Assembly (NCBI RefSeq): GCF_000768065.1
Contig: NZ_JRKM01000001.1
Span: 372,001-436,000, forward strand
Direction: 5' to 3'
DNA length: 64,000 nucleotides
DNA from: Aquabacterium sp. NJ1
Lineage (GTDB): Bacteria; Pseudomonadota; Gammaproteobacteria; Burkholderiales; Burkholderiaceae_C
Under the pieces are notes generated by a model. That model made no database searches and was not told where the DNA came from. It worked only from the letters and a program-made list of their open reading frames with translations. The position numbers and the translations under genes are program-made. Shown piece after piece: positions 56,141 to 64,000 of this stretch. Each line of letters starts with the position of its first letter. Position 1 is the stretch's first letter.

Positions 56141-56887
56141 TCAATTCTTTCGGCCGTACACCGACACGCGCGCCGACTCCAGCGCCTGCTCCAGCTTGAC
56201 CTGATCGCGCTGGTTTTCCGGCTTGGCTTGAAAGTCAGCCAGGATGGCGGCCTCGCGGCGCTTGTATTCCTTCTGAAGCGCGGCGTCGCGGGCCTGCTGC
56301 TCGGCTTCTGGTTGAGGCGCCGCACCATTCAGTGCGGCTTGAGCCTGCTCCAGCTTCTGTTTGCGCAATTCTTCGTTGGGCTCCAGATCCGTCCACAAGG
56401 CAGATTCGAGCATCAGGGCTTCGCCCATGGTCAGCTCGGCCTGCTTGAGACGATCGGGGATCTGCTCCAGCAAACGCCGCGCGAGTTGATGCCGCGTGGT
56501 CACGTCCGGGCTGTCCTGCAGGCTTTGCCACTGCTCGAAACCTTTCTGGAAACGCAGGTACTTGACGACGCGCTCCAGCTCGCTGCGCGGGTTGGCCGTC
56601 CTGGACATGGCTTCTTTCAGCGCGACCCAGTCTTCGGGCGTGAAATCAGAGGGGCGACCGTCTTCCATCACCTGGGGAGCCACCAGCAAAGCGGAATCGA
56701 TCTTCGGCCCCGCTTTGGCCGCATCAGGCTTGGCAGGCACCGCTGCCTTGCTCTCGGCCACAGGCTCATCGATCTGTGCGGCAGCATGGGTCTGCCACCA
56801 CCACGCGCCCACGCCCACGCCACCGCCCAGCGCCATGGCCAGAACCCATGAGCGCTGCCAGAGCTTGGGGTTTTCGTATGAGATCAT
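56141..56887 (-). CDS. Hypothetical membrane-anchored helical protein
   Basis: A 248-residue protein with one N-terminal membrane helix (about residues 13-32) and an otherwise soluble, strongly helical periplasmic part rich in Gln, Glu, Ala and Arg. The segment FTPEDWVALKEAM and following helix pairs remind me weakly of steric chaperones of lipases, but I see no diagnostic motif, so I leave it unassigned. The ATG at 56887 is preferred over a TTG at 56908. It is upstream of the permease gene (gap 51 bases) on the same strand. Confidence 0.75.
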   Translation of the reverse strand: MISYENPKLWQRSWVLAMALGGGVGVGAWWWQTHAAAQIDEPVAESKAAVPAKPDAAKAGPKIDSALLVAPQVMEDGRPSDFTPEDWVALKEAMSRTANPRSELERVVKYLRFQKGFEQWQSLQDSPDVTTRHQLARRLLEQIPDRLKQAELTMGEALMLESALWTDLEPNEELRKQKLEQAQAALNGAAPQPEAEQQARDAALQKEYKRREAAILADFQAKPENQRDQVKLEQALESARVSVYGRKN

Positions 56888-57073
56888 GGGTGACTTACCT
56901 GCCAGCAATTAACGGGACGCAAACAAGATCCCGGGATTGTCCGCACAGGATAGCGTGGCTCAGCATGGGACAAACCCCGGCGAAGCGGGCACCGTACCGA
57001 AGCCACTACACTTGCGCCCTGTCGGCGACACGCCCGCTTACAAGCTCGTTTACAAAGTACACGCTTTTCTCGC

Positions 57074-57709
57074 ATGAACCTCTCCAGCCTGGACCCCAAA
57101 CTGCTTGCCGCCATCGGTGCCGTTGTCGCCTACCTGATCGGCTCGCTGTCGTTTGCCGTCATCGTGAGCCGCTTGTTCGGCCTGGCCGACCCTCGCAGCT
57201 ATGGCTCGGGCAACCCGGGCGCGACCAATGTGCTGCGCTCAGGCAACAAAGCCGCGGCCATCCTGACGCTGCTGTTTGATGCGCTCAAGGGCTACTTCCC
57301 TGTGGTGATCGCACAGCACCTGGGCCTGGACACCGTCACGATCACCGCCGTGGGCCTGGGCGCCTTCATTGGCCATTTGTGGCCGGTGTTCTTCAAGTTC
57401 GAAGGCGGCAAGGGCGTGGCCACGGCCGCCGGTGTGCTGCTGGGCTTTGCGCCGGCTCTTGGGGGCCTGGTACTGCTGGTGTGGCTGGGCATGGCCGTAG
57501 TGTTCCGCTATTCCTCGCTGGCCGCGCTGACCGCGTCCATCGCCGCCCCCATCATCCAGTTGCAAGGCTGGGGCTTCAGCGCCATGACCGTTGGCGTGAT
57601 CGTGATGAGCGCGCTGCTGATCTGGCGCCACGAAGCCAATATCCGCAAGCTGCTGGCCGGGCAGGAAAGCAAGCTGGGCCAGAAGGCGGCCCCACCAGCC
57701 GGGCAGTGA
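57074..57709 (+). CDS. plsY: PlsY, acyl-phosphate glycerol-3-phosphate acyltransferase
   Basis: A 211-residue, five-to-seven-helix inner-membrane enzyme that makes lysophosphatidate from acyl phosphate. Motifs are SYGSGNPGATNVLRSGNK near residue 40, HLWPVFFKFEGGKGVATAAG, and RHEANIRKLLAGQESKLG at the C-terminus. It is the second glycerolipid acyltransferase in the window besides plsC. It is followed by the glutaredoxin gene with one base in between. Confidence 0.96.
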   Translation: MNLSSLDPKLLAAIGAVVAYLIGSLSFAVIVSRLFGLADPRSYGSGNPGATNVLRSGNKAAAILTLLFDALKGYFPVVIAQHLGLDTVTITAVGLGAFIGHLWPVFFKFEGGKGVATAAGVLLGFAPALGGLVLLVWLGMAVVFRYSSLAALTASIAAPIIQLQGWGFSAMTVGVIVMSALLIWRHEANIRKLLAGQESKLGQKAAPPAGQ

Positions 57710-57710
57710 A

Positions 57711-58139
57711 ATGAGCAAACACCCACGCAACCGGCGCGGCTCGCTGGCCAGCCTGGTGGTGCTGGTGCTGGCGGTGGTGGGCCTCATGCAAGGCCTGGCC
57801 TGGTGGCGCGACAAGCAGGCGGCCGATCAGATCAAGGCGCATCTGCCAGGGCAGCGCATCACGATGTATAGCACCGTGAGCTGTTTCTACTGCGCCAAAG
57901 CCAGAACCTGGCTCAAGGCGCATGACATCCCCTGGGACGAATGCGATGTCGAGCAAGATGGCGCTTGCCGAGCCACCTTCGATGCGCATGGGGCCCCTGG
58001 TACGCCACTCATCCGCGTCGGCACGCGCTGGAACCTCGGCTTTGACCCGGTGTGGCTCGCGCAAGCCCTCAAGTCATCCGAGCGCGTGGCAGAACAGGCT
58101 CAATCCAGCCCCAGCGCCGACACGTCGCCGCGCCCCTGA
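57711..58139 (+). CDS. Membrane-anchored glutaredoxin-like protein
   Basis: A 142-residue protein with an N-terminal membrane helix (residues ~12-30) and a glutaredoxin domain: TMYSTVSCFYCAKARTWLKAHDIPWDECDVEQD and GAPGTPLIRVGTRW with the cis-Pro. The active site reads CFYC. If the N-terminus is inside, the domain would be periplasmic. A Ser/Pro-rich tail closes it. It starts one base after plsY and overlaps the convergent yciO gene by 40 bases. Confidence 0.85.
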   Translation: MSKHPRNRRGSLASLVVLVLAVVGLMQGLAWWRDKQAADQIKAHLPGQRITMYSTVSCFYCAKARTWLKAHDIPWDECDVEQDGACRATFDAHGAPGTPLIRVGTRWNLGFDPVWLAQALKSSERVAEQAQSSPSADTSPRP

Positions 58140-58726
58140 CGGATCACCTCTGCCCCGCCCTGACTGAGGTCGATGACGGTCGTGGGCTCCTGATGGCAGG
58201 CACCCGCGTCCACCACGCCCTGGATCTGCTTTTGCAATGCATCGCGGATTTCGCCCGCGTCGTTGAGGGCCTCGGTCTGCCCCGGCAGGATCAGCGTGCT
58301 GGCGATCAGGGGCTGGCCCATCAACTCGAGCAAGGCCTGTGTGACCCTGTGATCGGGCACGCGCAGGCCAATGGTGCGGCGCGAAGGGTGCGACACTCGG
58401 CGAGGCACCTCTTTCGTGGCTTCCAGGATGAAGGTGTAAGGGCCAGGTGTGCCCAGCTTCAGCAGCCGGTACTGGCTGTTGTCGACGCGGGCGTAATTGG
58501 CCAACTCGGACAGATCCCGGCACAGCAGGCTCAGGTGTTGCCGCTCATCGATGCCGCGGACACGGCGAAGCTGGTCCACCGCGGCCTTGTCGTCCAGATG
58601 GCACACGAGTGCGTAGCTGGAGTCGGTGGGCAGGGCCACCAGGCCGCCGCGGTGCAGGATGTCCACCGCCTGCTTGAGCAAGCGGGGCTGGGGGTGTTCA
58701 GGGTGAACTTCGAAGTATTGGGCCAT
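58100..58726 (-). CDS. yciO: YciO-like Sua5/YrdC-family protein
   Basis: A 208-residue protein of the YrdC fold. Signatures: GGLVALPTDSSYALVC, LCRDLSELANYARVDN and TPGPYTFILEATKEVPRRV. The family makes threonylcarbamoyl-AMP for tRNA t6A modification, but YciO-type members often have weaker activity and their role is not clear. The gene is followed by the PHP phosphoesterase gene, as in E. coli (rnm-yciO neighbourhood). Its 3' end overlaps the glutaredoxin gene. Confidence 0.9.
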   Translation of the reverse strand: MAQYFEVHPEHPQPRLLKQAVDILHRGGLVALPTDSSYALVCHLDDKAAVDQLRRVRGIDERQHLSLLCRDLSELANYARVDNSQYRLLKLGTPGPYTFILEATKEVPRRVSHPSRRTIGLRVPDHRVTQALLELMGQPLIASTLILPGQTEALNDAGEIRDALQKQIQGVVDAGACHQEPTTVIDLSQGGAEVIRQGRGDVSALGLD

Positions 58727-58763
58727 AGCCCTCTAGCCTAACGCCTCTTTGCCGAGGCCCTTC

Positions 58764-59624
58764 TCAAGGGTGCAACACCCGGGGCGCCAGCGCCTCCCAG
58801 ACCGGGGTAACCTTGCCGGGCAGGTTGGGCAAGGTGCCCAAGTCGGTGTGGCTCTCGGATGGGTCATGGAAATCGGAGCCGCGGGAAGCCAGCAGGTCGA
58901 ACTCGCAGGCCAGATCCGCGTACTTGGCGTACTCGGCCACGGTGTGGCTGCCGGTGACCACCTCGACGCCCTGACCGCCATGCGCCTTGAACTCGGAGAA
59001 CAAGGCGTACTCTTCGTTGGGCGTGAAGTCATAACGGCCGGGGTGTGCGACGACGGCCACGCCACCGGCGCCCACGATCCACTTCACGGCATCCGACAAA
59101 TTGGCCCAGCGGTGCTCGACAAAACCCGGTTTGCCTTCGGTGAGGTAGCGCTTGAACACCTCATGCGGGTCACCGCACACACCGATCTCCACCAGGTAGC
59201 GGGCGAAGTGCGTGCGGGAAATCAGATCGGGGTTGCCCACGTATTTCAGTGCGCCTTCGAAGGCACCAGGAATGCCCACGCGGGCCAGGTCAGCGGCCAT
59301 GTCGCGTGCACGCCGCTCGCGACCACCACGGGTGTCCGCCAGGCCCTGCATGATGGCGGGGTCATCCGGATCAAAGCCCAGGCCGACGATGTGCACCGTC
59401 TTGTTGGCAAAGCTGACCGAGATCTCGACGCCGGGCAGGTAGGCCATGCCCAAGGCGGCGGCGGCGGCATGAGCGCGATGCTGGCCGCCCACCTCGTCGT
59501 GGTCTGTCAGCGCCCACAACTCCACACCGTTTCGGCTGGCGCGCTCGGCAACCTCTTCTGGCGACAAGGTGCCATCCGACACGTTGGAGTGGCAGTGCAG
59601 ATCAGCGTTCGTCACGGTGTTCAT
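58764..59624 (-). CDS. rnm: PHP-domain phosphoesterase, RNase AM (YciV)-like
   Basis: A 286-residue protein with the PHP fold. Metal ligands: DLHCHSNVSDG near the N-terminus, ALTDHDEVGG, PGVEIS, AHPGRYD and SRGSDFHDPSE near the C-terminus. Homologues remove nucleotides from 5' ends of RNA or act on 3',5'-nucleoside bisphosphates. I prefer the ATG at 59624 (MNTVTNADLHCH), with 59633 as an alternative. It lies just upstream of yciO on the same strand, a widespread pairing. Confidence 0.9.
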   Translation of the reverse strand: MNTVTNADLHCHSNVSDGTLSPEEVAERASRNGVELWALTDHDEVGGQHRAHAAAAALGMAYLPGVEISVSFANKTVHIVGLGFDPDDPAIMQGLADTRGGRERRARDMAADLARVGIPGAFEGALKYVGNPDLISRTHFARYLVEIGVCGDPHEVFKRYLTEGKPGFVEHRWANLSDAVKWIVGAGGVAVVAHPGRYDFTPNEEYALFSEFKAHGGQGVEVVTGSHTVAEYAKYADLACEFDLLASRGSDFHDPSESHTDLGTLPNLPGKVTPVWEALAPRVLHP

Positions 59625-59679
59625 CAAATGCATGATGGGATGCTATCAAGCCGCAGGCCGCCCGGCTGATGCGAGGCGA

Positions 59680-60075
59680 TTAACCCCACCGAGGACTTGA
59701 ACGAGACTGGGACGCGCCCCAGGCCTGCAGGCAGGCCAGCGTGAGTTCACGCACCAGTTGTTCATCCACCGGCTGGCGGTAACGCACCTTGATGTGGCGC
59801 ATGCCTTTGCCGGCACCGTCCAACTCGGGGAACTCGCCCACCAGCAGCACGCCGTTGAACACCTGCAGGTGCGCGTGCATCTTGTGCAGCACGATGGCCA
59901 TCACGTTATCGCCATCGTTCATGAAACACAGATTGCCCCATTTCACTTCAGGACGAAGGTGGGGCGCGGCAGCCAGAATGGCTTTGTGCATGGCCTGAGC
60001 GGTATCCCGCTGCTCAGGGCGCAGGCTGTCATAAAACGCGTTGATCAACGCGGGGGACTGAAGTGGTCGGCGCAT
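59680..60075 (-). CDS. DUF1801 family protein
   Basis: A 131-residue YdhG-like protein. The core segment KAILAAAPHLRPEVKWGNLCFMNDGDNVMAIVLHKMHAHLQVFNG matches the DUF1801 domain, of unknown function. It has no membrane or export signal. It sits 55 bases upstream of the PHP gene on the same strand and may be co-transcribed. Confidence 0.82.
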   Translation of the reverse strand: MRRPLQSPALINAFYDSLRPEQRDTAQAMHKAILAAAPHLRPEVKWGNLCFMNDGDNVMAIVLHKMHAHLQVFNGVLLVGEFPELDGAGKGMRHIKVRYRQPVDEQLVRELTLACLQAWGASQSRSSPRWG

Positions 60076-60096
60076 GGGGGTAGGCCCAAAAAAGAT

Positions 60097-60231
60097 TCAA
60101 AACGACATCAATGCGCACTCGACACCCCCTCCCTGAAGCCGTCTCAAGGCCTCTGTGTGAATGCACAGCCCTATTTTCATGACCACCTTCTGCTTTTTTA
60201 CTTCTTGCAAGAGACGGCTGTCCAGCGACAT
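60097..60231 (-). CDS. Possible small protein, 44 residues
   Basis: A short frame from ATG 60231 encodes a Lys/Leu-rich peptide (MSLDSRLLQEVKKQKVVMK...). The region is more AT-rich than the rest of the window and the ribosome site is poor. The longer frame to 60342 looks unlikely. The surrounding 300-base gap (60076-60377) otherwise shows only a small hairpin ACCCT/AGGGT (60335-60348). Confidence 0.3.
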   Translation of the reverse strand: MSLDSRLLQEVKKQKVVMKIGLCIHTEALRRLQGGGVECALMSF

Positions 60232-60377
60232 GCCCGTTTCAGTGGGATCACGTACCAGGCGCACCGCCATGACTGGCGTTTGGATTGCGCTCGATGCTCT
60301 GAACCGATTGTAACAGACCGTAATGAACCGCCGTACCCTCATAAGGGTGGATACAGCGGGTTATCGGTCAAAACGGC

Positions 60378-60947
60378 TCAAGTCTTAGGCAGGGTCACGC
60401 CGCGTTGGCCTTGGTATTTGCCACCTCGATCACGGTAACTCGTTTCGCAGACTTCGTCACTTTCGAAGAACAGCACCTGGGCGCAGCCCTCGCCAGCGTA
60501 GATCTTGGCTGGCAGCGGGGTGGTGTTGCTGAACTCCAGCGTGACGTAGCCTTCCCACTCGGGCTCGAATGGCGTCACGTTGACGATGATGCCGCAGCGT
60601 GCGTAGGTGCTCTTGCCCAGGCAGATGGTCAGCACATTGCGGGGAATGCGGAAGTACTCGACGGTGCGGGCCAGCGCGAAGCTGTTGGGCGGGATGATGC
60701 AGACATCGGCGTTGATGTCCACAAAGCTCTTTTCGTCGAAGTTCTTGGGGTCCACCACGGTGGAGTGGATGTTGGTGAAGACCTTGAATTCCGGCGCACA
60801 ACGGATGTCGTAGCCATAACTGCTCGTGCCGTAGCTCACGATCTTCTGGCCATCGGCCGCCGCCCGAACCTGGCCGGGCTCGAAGGGCTCGATCATGCCG
60901 TGCTCTTCGGCCATCCGGCGGATCCAGCGGTCTGACTTGATGCTCAT
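60378..60947 (-). CDS. dcd: dCTP deaminase
   Basis: A 189-residue enzyme that converts dCTP to dUTP for thymidylate synthesis. Signatures: [46 protein letters not shown] and the C-terminal [12 protein letters not shown]. The start [19 protein letters not shown] at 60947 is the family one; an upstream extension is rejected. It is divergent from the narK-like gene. Confidence 0.97.
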   Translation of the reverse strand: MSIKSDRWIRRMAEEHGMIEPFEPGQVRAAADGQKIVSYGTSSYGYDIRCAPEFKVFTNIHSTVVDPKNFDEKSFVDINADVCIIPPNSFALARTVEYFRIPRNVLTICLGKSTYARCGIIVNVTPFEPEWEGYVTLEFSNTTPLPAKIYAGEGCAQVLFFESDEVCETSYRDRGGKYQGQRGVTLPKT

Positions 60948-61051
60948 GAATGCTCCTTTTGACAGGCGTGATTGTGCTTCAAGCCAAGGCACCCGCCGCA
61001 GCGGGATGCCCTGCCCGCCCCTCACTCGCAGGGCGGGCGCCAGGCCAATCG

Positions 61052-61121
61052 TGCACCAGCTTGCATCAGGTCAAGCTGACTGCACCGGCTTCGTGCGCAC
61101 CTGGCTGGCACGATTCTGGCT
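61052..61121 (+). promoter_or_regulatory. Sigma-54-like promoter and possible NtrC half-sites before the nitrate transporter
   Basis: TGGCACG (61106-61112), four bases, TGGCT (61117-61121) matches the -24/-12 consensus TGGCACG-N4-TTGCW except one base, with the GG and GC exactly 12 bases apart. Upstream, TGCACC occurs at 61052 and 61081, each followed by a partial inverted half-site as in NtrC boxes. They are closer to the promoter than usual. Transcription would start near 61132, 48 bases before the ATG. Confidence 0.6.
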
Positions 61122-61179
61122 TGCCCATGCACCGAATCGACGCGAATCAAGACGTCGATCAACCGCTGAGGCTTACAAC

Positions 61180-62442
61180 ATGGATTCCTTCAAGACCTTC
61201 CTCAAGGCGGGCCATAGCCCGACCTTGTTCGCATCGTTTTTGTATTTCGCGTTTTCGTGCTGCATCTGGGTATTGAACGGCGCCATGGCCCCGTTCATCA
61301 CCGATGACTTGCACCTGACGGCGGCCCAGAAGGGCCTGATGCTGTCCATTCCCATTTTTGCAGGCGCCTTCATGCGCTTCCCTCTGGGGCTGCTGGCGCA
61401 GTACATCGGCCGCAAGCGTGCCACCCTGGTCGAGATGAGCATGATCGCGGTGGCCATGTTGTTTGGCTACTTCTTCGTTCACACCTTCAATGACCTGCTG
61501 GCCATGGGCACCCTGTTGGGGATCGCCGGTGCCAGTTTCGGCGTGGCACTGTCGCTGGGTTCGGGCTGGTTCCCTCCGCGCTACAAGGGCCTGGCCATGG
61601 GCCTGGTGGGCGCCGGCAACGTCGGCACGGCCGTGTCGGTGCTGGTGGCGCCGCCGCTGGCCCAGGCTTATGGCTGGCAGACGGTGTATGGCTTTGCTGC
61701 GATCGCCATCTGCATCCCGATGATCGTGATGATCGTGTTCGCCAAGGAGCCGCCGGACCTCGATGCACACGCCAGTTTCCGCGAGCACATCGCCTGCCTG
61801 TTCGAGAAGGATGGCTGGGCCTTCAGCATCATCTATGGCGTGACCTTCGGTGGCTTCATCGGCCTGACCTCCTTCCTGCCGAGCTACTACTACGACCAGT
61901 TCCATGTGAGCAAGGTGCAGGCAGGTCAGCTGACCATGCTGGCCGCCTTCATGGGCGCGGCGCTGCGCATCTTTGGCGGCTGGATCTCGGACCGCTGGGG
62001 CGGCGTCAACACCTTGACGGTCGTCATCGTGACCGTGGCCATCTCGCTGGTGCTGTGTGGCCTGAGCGGCAATTCGCTGACGGCCACCACGCTCCTGCTG
62101 ATGCTGTGCTTCGCGGCATTGGGCGCCGGCAATGGCGCGCTGTTCCAGCTGGTGCCGCTGCGCTGGCCTTTGACCACCGCCGTGGCGGGTTCGATGATTG
62201 GCGAGATCGGCGCGCTGGGTGGCGGCCTGGTGCCCAACGCCATGGGGATGTCCAAACAGCTCTCCGGCACCTACCTCTGGGGCTTCGTGACCATCGCCGT
62301 GCTGGCCGTCATCGCGCTGAGCATGATGCGCGTCATGCAAGTGCGCTGGACGCGCACCTGGGCTGAAAAGGGCGGCCGTGCCCGCACCATGCCGGCCGCG
62401 CCTGCAAGCGCTGTCTACGGCAAGCAGGCCGTCAGCCGCTGA
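61180..62442 (+). CDS. NarK-type (NNP family) nitrate/nitrite transporter
   Basis: A 420-residue MFS protein with about 12 helices. Nitrate-transporter hallmarks are the Gly-rich segments GIAGASFGVALSLGSGWFPPRYKGLAMGLVGAGNVGTA and the later LGAGNGALFQLVPLRW. The length and lack of a fused second unit suit assimilatory uptake (NasA/NarK1-like). The ATG at 61180 is the plausible start; the longer frame to 60895 overlaps dcd. Its promoter looks sigma-54 dependent. A kinase/phosphatase gene of the same kind found beside nitrate assimilation genes in related bacteria follows. Confidence 0.92.
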   Translation: MDSFKTFLKAGHSPTLFASFLYFAFSCCIWVLNGAMAPFITDDLHLTAAQKGLMLSIPIFAGAFMRFPLGLLAQYIGRKRATLVEMSMIAVAMLFGYFFVHTFNDLLAMGTLLGIAGASFGVALSLGSGWFPPRYKGLAMGLVGAGNVGTAVSVLVAPPLAQAYGWQTVYGFAAIAICIPMIVMIVFAKEPPDLDAHASFREHIACLFEKDGWAFSIIYGVTFGGFIGLTSFLPSYYYDQFHVSKVQAGQLTMLAAFMGAALRIFGGWISDRWGGVNTLTVVIVTVAISLVLCGLSGNSLTATTLLLMLCFAALGAGNGALFQLVPLRWPLTTAVAGSMIGEIGALGGGLVPNAMGMSKQLSGTYLWGFVTIAVLAVIALSMMRVMQVRWTRTWAEKGGRARTMPAAPASAVYGKQAVSR

Positions 62443-62505
62443 CAGGTAGCTGGCGCGCGCCCGTCAAGGTCGCGCGTCACACATCACAACGCTTTCAATC
62501 GAAAG

Positions 62506-62550
62506 CCGCCCCATAAGGGCGGTATTGACCTGACCGACACCCCTGGTCAG
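62506..62550 (+). other. Two tandem hairpins downstream of the nitrate transporter
   Basis: Two perfect 6-bp stems in a row, CCGCCC/GGGCGG with a 5-base loop (62506-62522) and CTGACC/GGTCAG with a 9-base loop (62530-62550), sit between the transporter stop and the terminator. The layout recalls antitermination leaders, but no gene follows on this strand within the window. Confidence 0.45.
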
Positions 62551-62552
62551 CC

Positions 62553-62588
62553 GCCCTGGAGGTCCCTCGTCCTTCCAGGGCTTTTTTT
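62553..62588 (+). terminator. Intrinsic terminator after the nitrate transporter
   Basis: GCCCTGGA (62553-62560) and TCCAGGGC (62574-62581) form an 8-bp stem with a 13-base loop, followed by seven T. It closes the transporter transcript before the convergent kinase gene. Confidence 0.9.
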
Positions 62589-62606
62589 AGCCTCGATGTG
62601 CCGCTG

Positions 62607-64000
62607 TCAATGCGGCAGGAACAGCAGCCAGTAGGCCATCAGCACGTTGAGCAGCACCGACACCGCAAGCGCGATCTTCCAGATGGCCATCGGGTCGCGC
62701 GCCAGCAAGGGTGTCGACAGGGGGGCGGACAGCGGCCTGGATGCGCCACGCTCCAGCGCCAGCAGCAGTTCCTCCGCGGTCTCAAAGCGTTGGCGAGGGT
62801 CTCGCGCCACGGCCTTCAAGACGAGGTGATCCAGCCAGATGGGCACGTCGGGGCGCAACCTCGATGGCGGTGTCGGGTCCCGGCGATAACGCCCCACCTG
62901 ATACGGCTCGATCTCGCCATAAGGCAGCCGGCCCGTGAGCCATTGGTACAGCGTCACGCCAAAGGCGAACAGGTCGCTTTGCGGGCTGACACGCGCCACG
63001 TCGGGGTCCTCACTCCATTGCTCCGGGTTCATGTAGCTGGGCGTGCCGGCATGCAGCACACGCAGGCTTTCGGGCTCTTTGCCGGACAAGGCCACCCCCA
63101 GGTCCAGCAGGCGCCATTGGCCATCATCAGCCAGGTGCACGTTATCGGGCTTGATGTCCCGGTGGATGACGCCAAACTGGTGCAGGCGGCCGAGGGCGCG
63201 CACCACATTCGCCGCAGCCTCCACGATCTCGGTGACGGTGAAGTGCTTCTTGGCTTGAAGCAGTTCACCGAGTGTCTGGCCGCTGTGCCAATCGAACAAG
63301 GCATAAAAGCTGGAGGCGTCCTTGGGCTCATGCACATGCACGAGGCCCTTGGTCTTGCGCTCGGTCACGCGGGCGCCCAGCCAGGCTTCATGGGCCAGCA
63401 TGGCCCGCTCTTCTGGATCGTTCGCGCGCGCTTCGTGCAAGGTCTTGAGCGCCAGCAACTCACCGGTCTGTTGATGCCTGACCTGGTAGAGCCGGTGCAC
63501 GCCGTTGGCGAACACACAGGCTTCGACCCGCATGCCGTCGATCACGTCACCGGGCTGCAAGCGCGATGGAACGGGCAACTGGCGGCCTCGGCGCTCGGCG
63601 TCTTCCAGCCGGGCCGCGGCCAGGCCCTTGACGCGGATGACGAGCGCGGTCGCGTTGTCCCGCCCGTTGGATGCCAGGGCCTTGGCCACCAGGGCCTCGC
63701 TGGCCTCTTGCGCATCACCTTGCTCGGCCAGGGCCTTGAGCAGCTTGGGCTTGAGCACGCCGTGCACGCCATCGCTGGTCAGCACAAAGGTGTCGCCGAT
63801 CTGCAGATCACCCTCCAGGTAGTCCACACGCAGACCATCGTCAAGCCCCACGGCCCGCGTCAGCCCACCCTGGAACTCGAGTGGGCCCAGGGTGTGGTCC
63901 TGCGTGAGCTGGGTGCATTCGCCGGCCCGCAGCAAGTAGGCGCGGGTGTCGCCCACATGGGCCATTGTGTAGCCGTGGCCACGCAGCACGATGGCCGTCA
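62607..64000 (-). CDS. Bifunctional PP2C phosphatase/Ser-Thr kinase fusion (5' end off window)
   Basis: At least 463 residues; the reading frame stays open to the right edge, so the N-terminus is missing. The visible part begins in a PP2C phosphatase domain (AHVGDTRAYLL, TSDGVHG, GRDNATALV) and continues into a protein kinase with VIHRDIKPDNVHL and the metal-binding loop as LLDLGVAL (DLG in place of DFG), GTPSYMNPEQ. It ends in a C-terminal membrane helix, so the catalytic domains are anchored on the cytoplasmic side. Such fusions are found beside nitrate assimilation genes in beta-proteobacteria. Substrates are unknown. Confidence 0.9.
   Translation of the reverse strand, partial: TAIVLRGHGYTMAHVGDTRAYLLRAGECTQLTQDHTLGPLEFQGGLTRAVGLDDGLRVDYLEGDLQIGDTFVLTSDGVHGVLKPKLLKALAEQGDAQEASEALVAKALASNGRDNATALVIRVKGLAAARLEDAERRGRQLPVPSRLQPGDVIDGMRVEACVFANGVHRLYQVRHQQTGELLALKTLHEARANDPEERAMLAHEAWLGARVTERKTKGLVHVHEPKDASSFYALFDWHSGQTLGELLQAKKHFTVTEIVEAAANVVRALGRLHQFGVIHRDIKPDNVHLADDGQWRLLDLGVALSGKEPESLRVLHAGTPSYMNPEQWSEDPDVARVSPQSDLFAFGVTLYQWLTGRLPYGEIEPYQVGRYRRDPTPPSRLRPDVPIWLDHLVLKAVARDPRQRFETAEELLLALERGASRPLSAPLSTPLLARDPMAIWKIALAVSVLLNVLMAYWLLFLPH

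Noticed and set aside
62506-62588. ANTAR/NasR antitermination leader
   Set aside because: ANTAR targets have two stems with six-base loops of defined sequence before a gene. Here loops have 5 and 9 bases and no gene follows on the strand; no ANTAR protein is visible.

Overview
The window is high-GC bacterial chromosome, about 65 tightly packed genes on both strands. It has no rRNA, tRNA, insertion sequence, prophage or CRISPR array that I could see. Gene content and order point to Betaproteobacteria, order Burkholderiales, probably near the Comamonadaceae/Sphaerotilaceae. The clues are pyrG-kdsA-eno-ftsB, dnaX-ybaB-recR, pcnB-folK, suhB/trmJ, a DUF615 (YjgA) gene beside pmbA, TRAP transporters, and a NarK-type transporter beside a protein kinase/phosphatase fusion. 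The species cannot be fixed from sequence alone. Most of the window is conserved core; accessory character is strongest at about 28.6-30.0 kb, 35.9-43.2 kb and 45.9-49.9 kb.

0-8.3 kb: ohrR/ohr organic-peroxide defence, an NlpC/P60 hydrolase, the molybdenum-cofactor genes moaA-mobA with a GNAT gene, then rnhA and a methyltransferase facing gloB (their start codons overlap), and the lytic transglycosylase mltD, which ends in a 9-bp tandem repeat. 8.4-13.5 kb: recR, ybaB and dnaX, the last with what looks like a complete -1 frameshift signal for the gamma subunit; then the helicase rhlE and a small Ala/Lys-rich exported protein. 13.6-17.5 kb: a prolyl-hydroxylase-like oxygenase, yaaA, a peroxiredoxin, a gamma-carbonic-anhydrase-like protein and Hsp33, largely an oxidative and protein stress group.

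17.5-24 kb: a nicotinamide riboside salvage pair (pnuC and an NR kinase) with a TruC-like synthase, then ftsB, eno, kdsA and pyrG. 24-28.4 kb: a membrane fatty-acid desaturase with its own ferredoxin-type reductase, a plsC acyltransferase and an MFS permease. 28.6-35.8 kb: an unknown protein, the proteasome-like Anbu peptidase coupled to mutS, suhB, trmJ and cysE.

35.9-43.2 kb: an acyltransferase-3 protein; an ECF41-type sigma factor in a three-gene operon with a carboxymuconolactone-decarboxylase-like protein, preceded by a matching ECF41 promoter; and a LysR-controlled operon of acyl-CoA dehydrogenase, APH-type kinase and SDR, resembling 4-hydroxyacyl-CoA catabolism modules. 43.2-51.4 kb: mog, yjgA, pmbA, a TRAP transporter whose binding protein faces its membrane subunits, a DUF442 protein, yqeY and rpsU with a long leader. 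51.4-60.9 kb: folK, pcnB, a HAD phosphatase, hda, an AI-2E family permease, plsY, a glutaredoxin, yciO, a PHP phosphoesterase and dcd. 61-64 kb: a nitrate/nitrite transporter behind a sigma-54-like promoter, and a PP2C phosphatase/Ser-Thr kinase fusion that runs off the right edge, probably the start of a nitrate assimilation locus.
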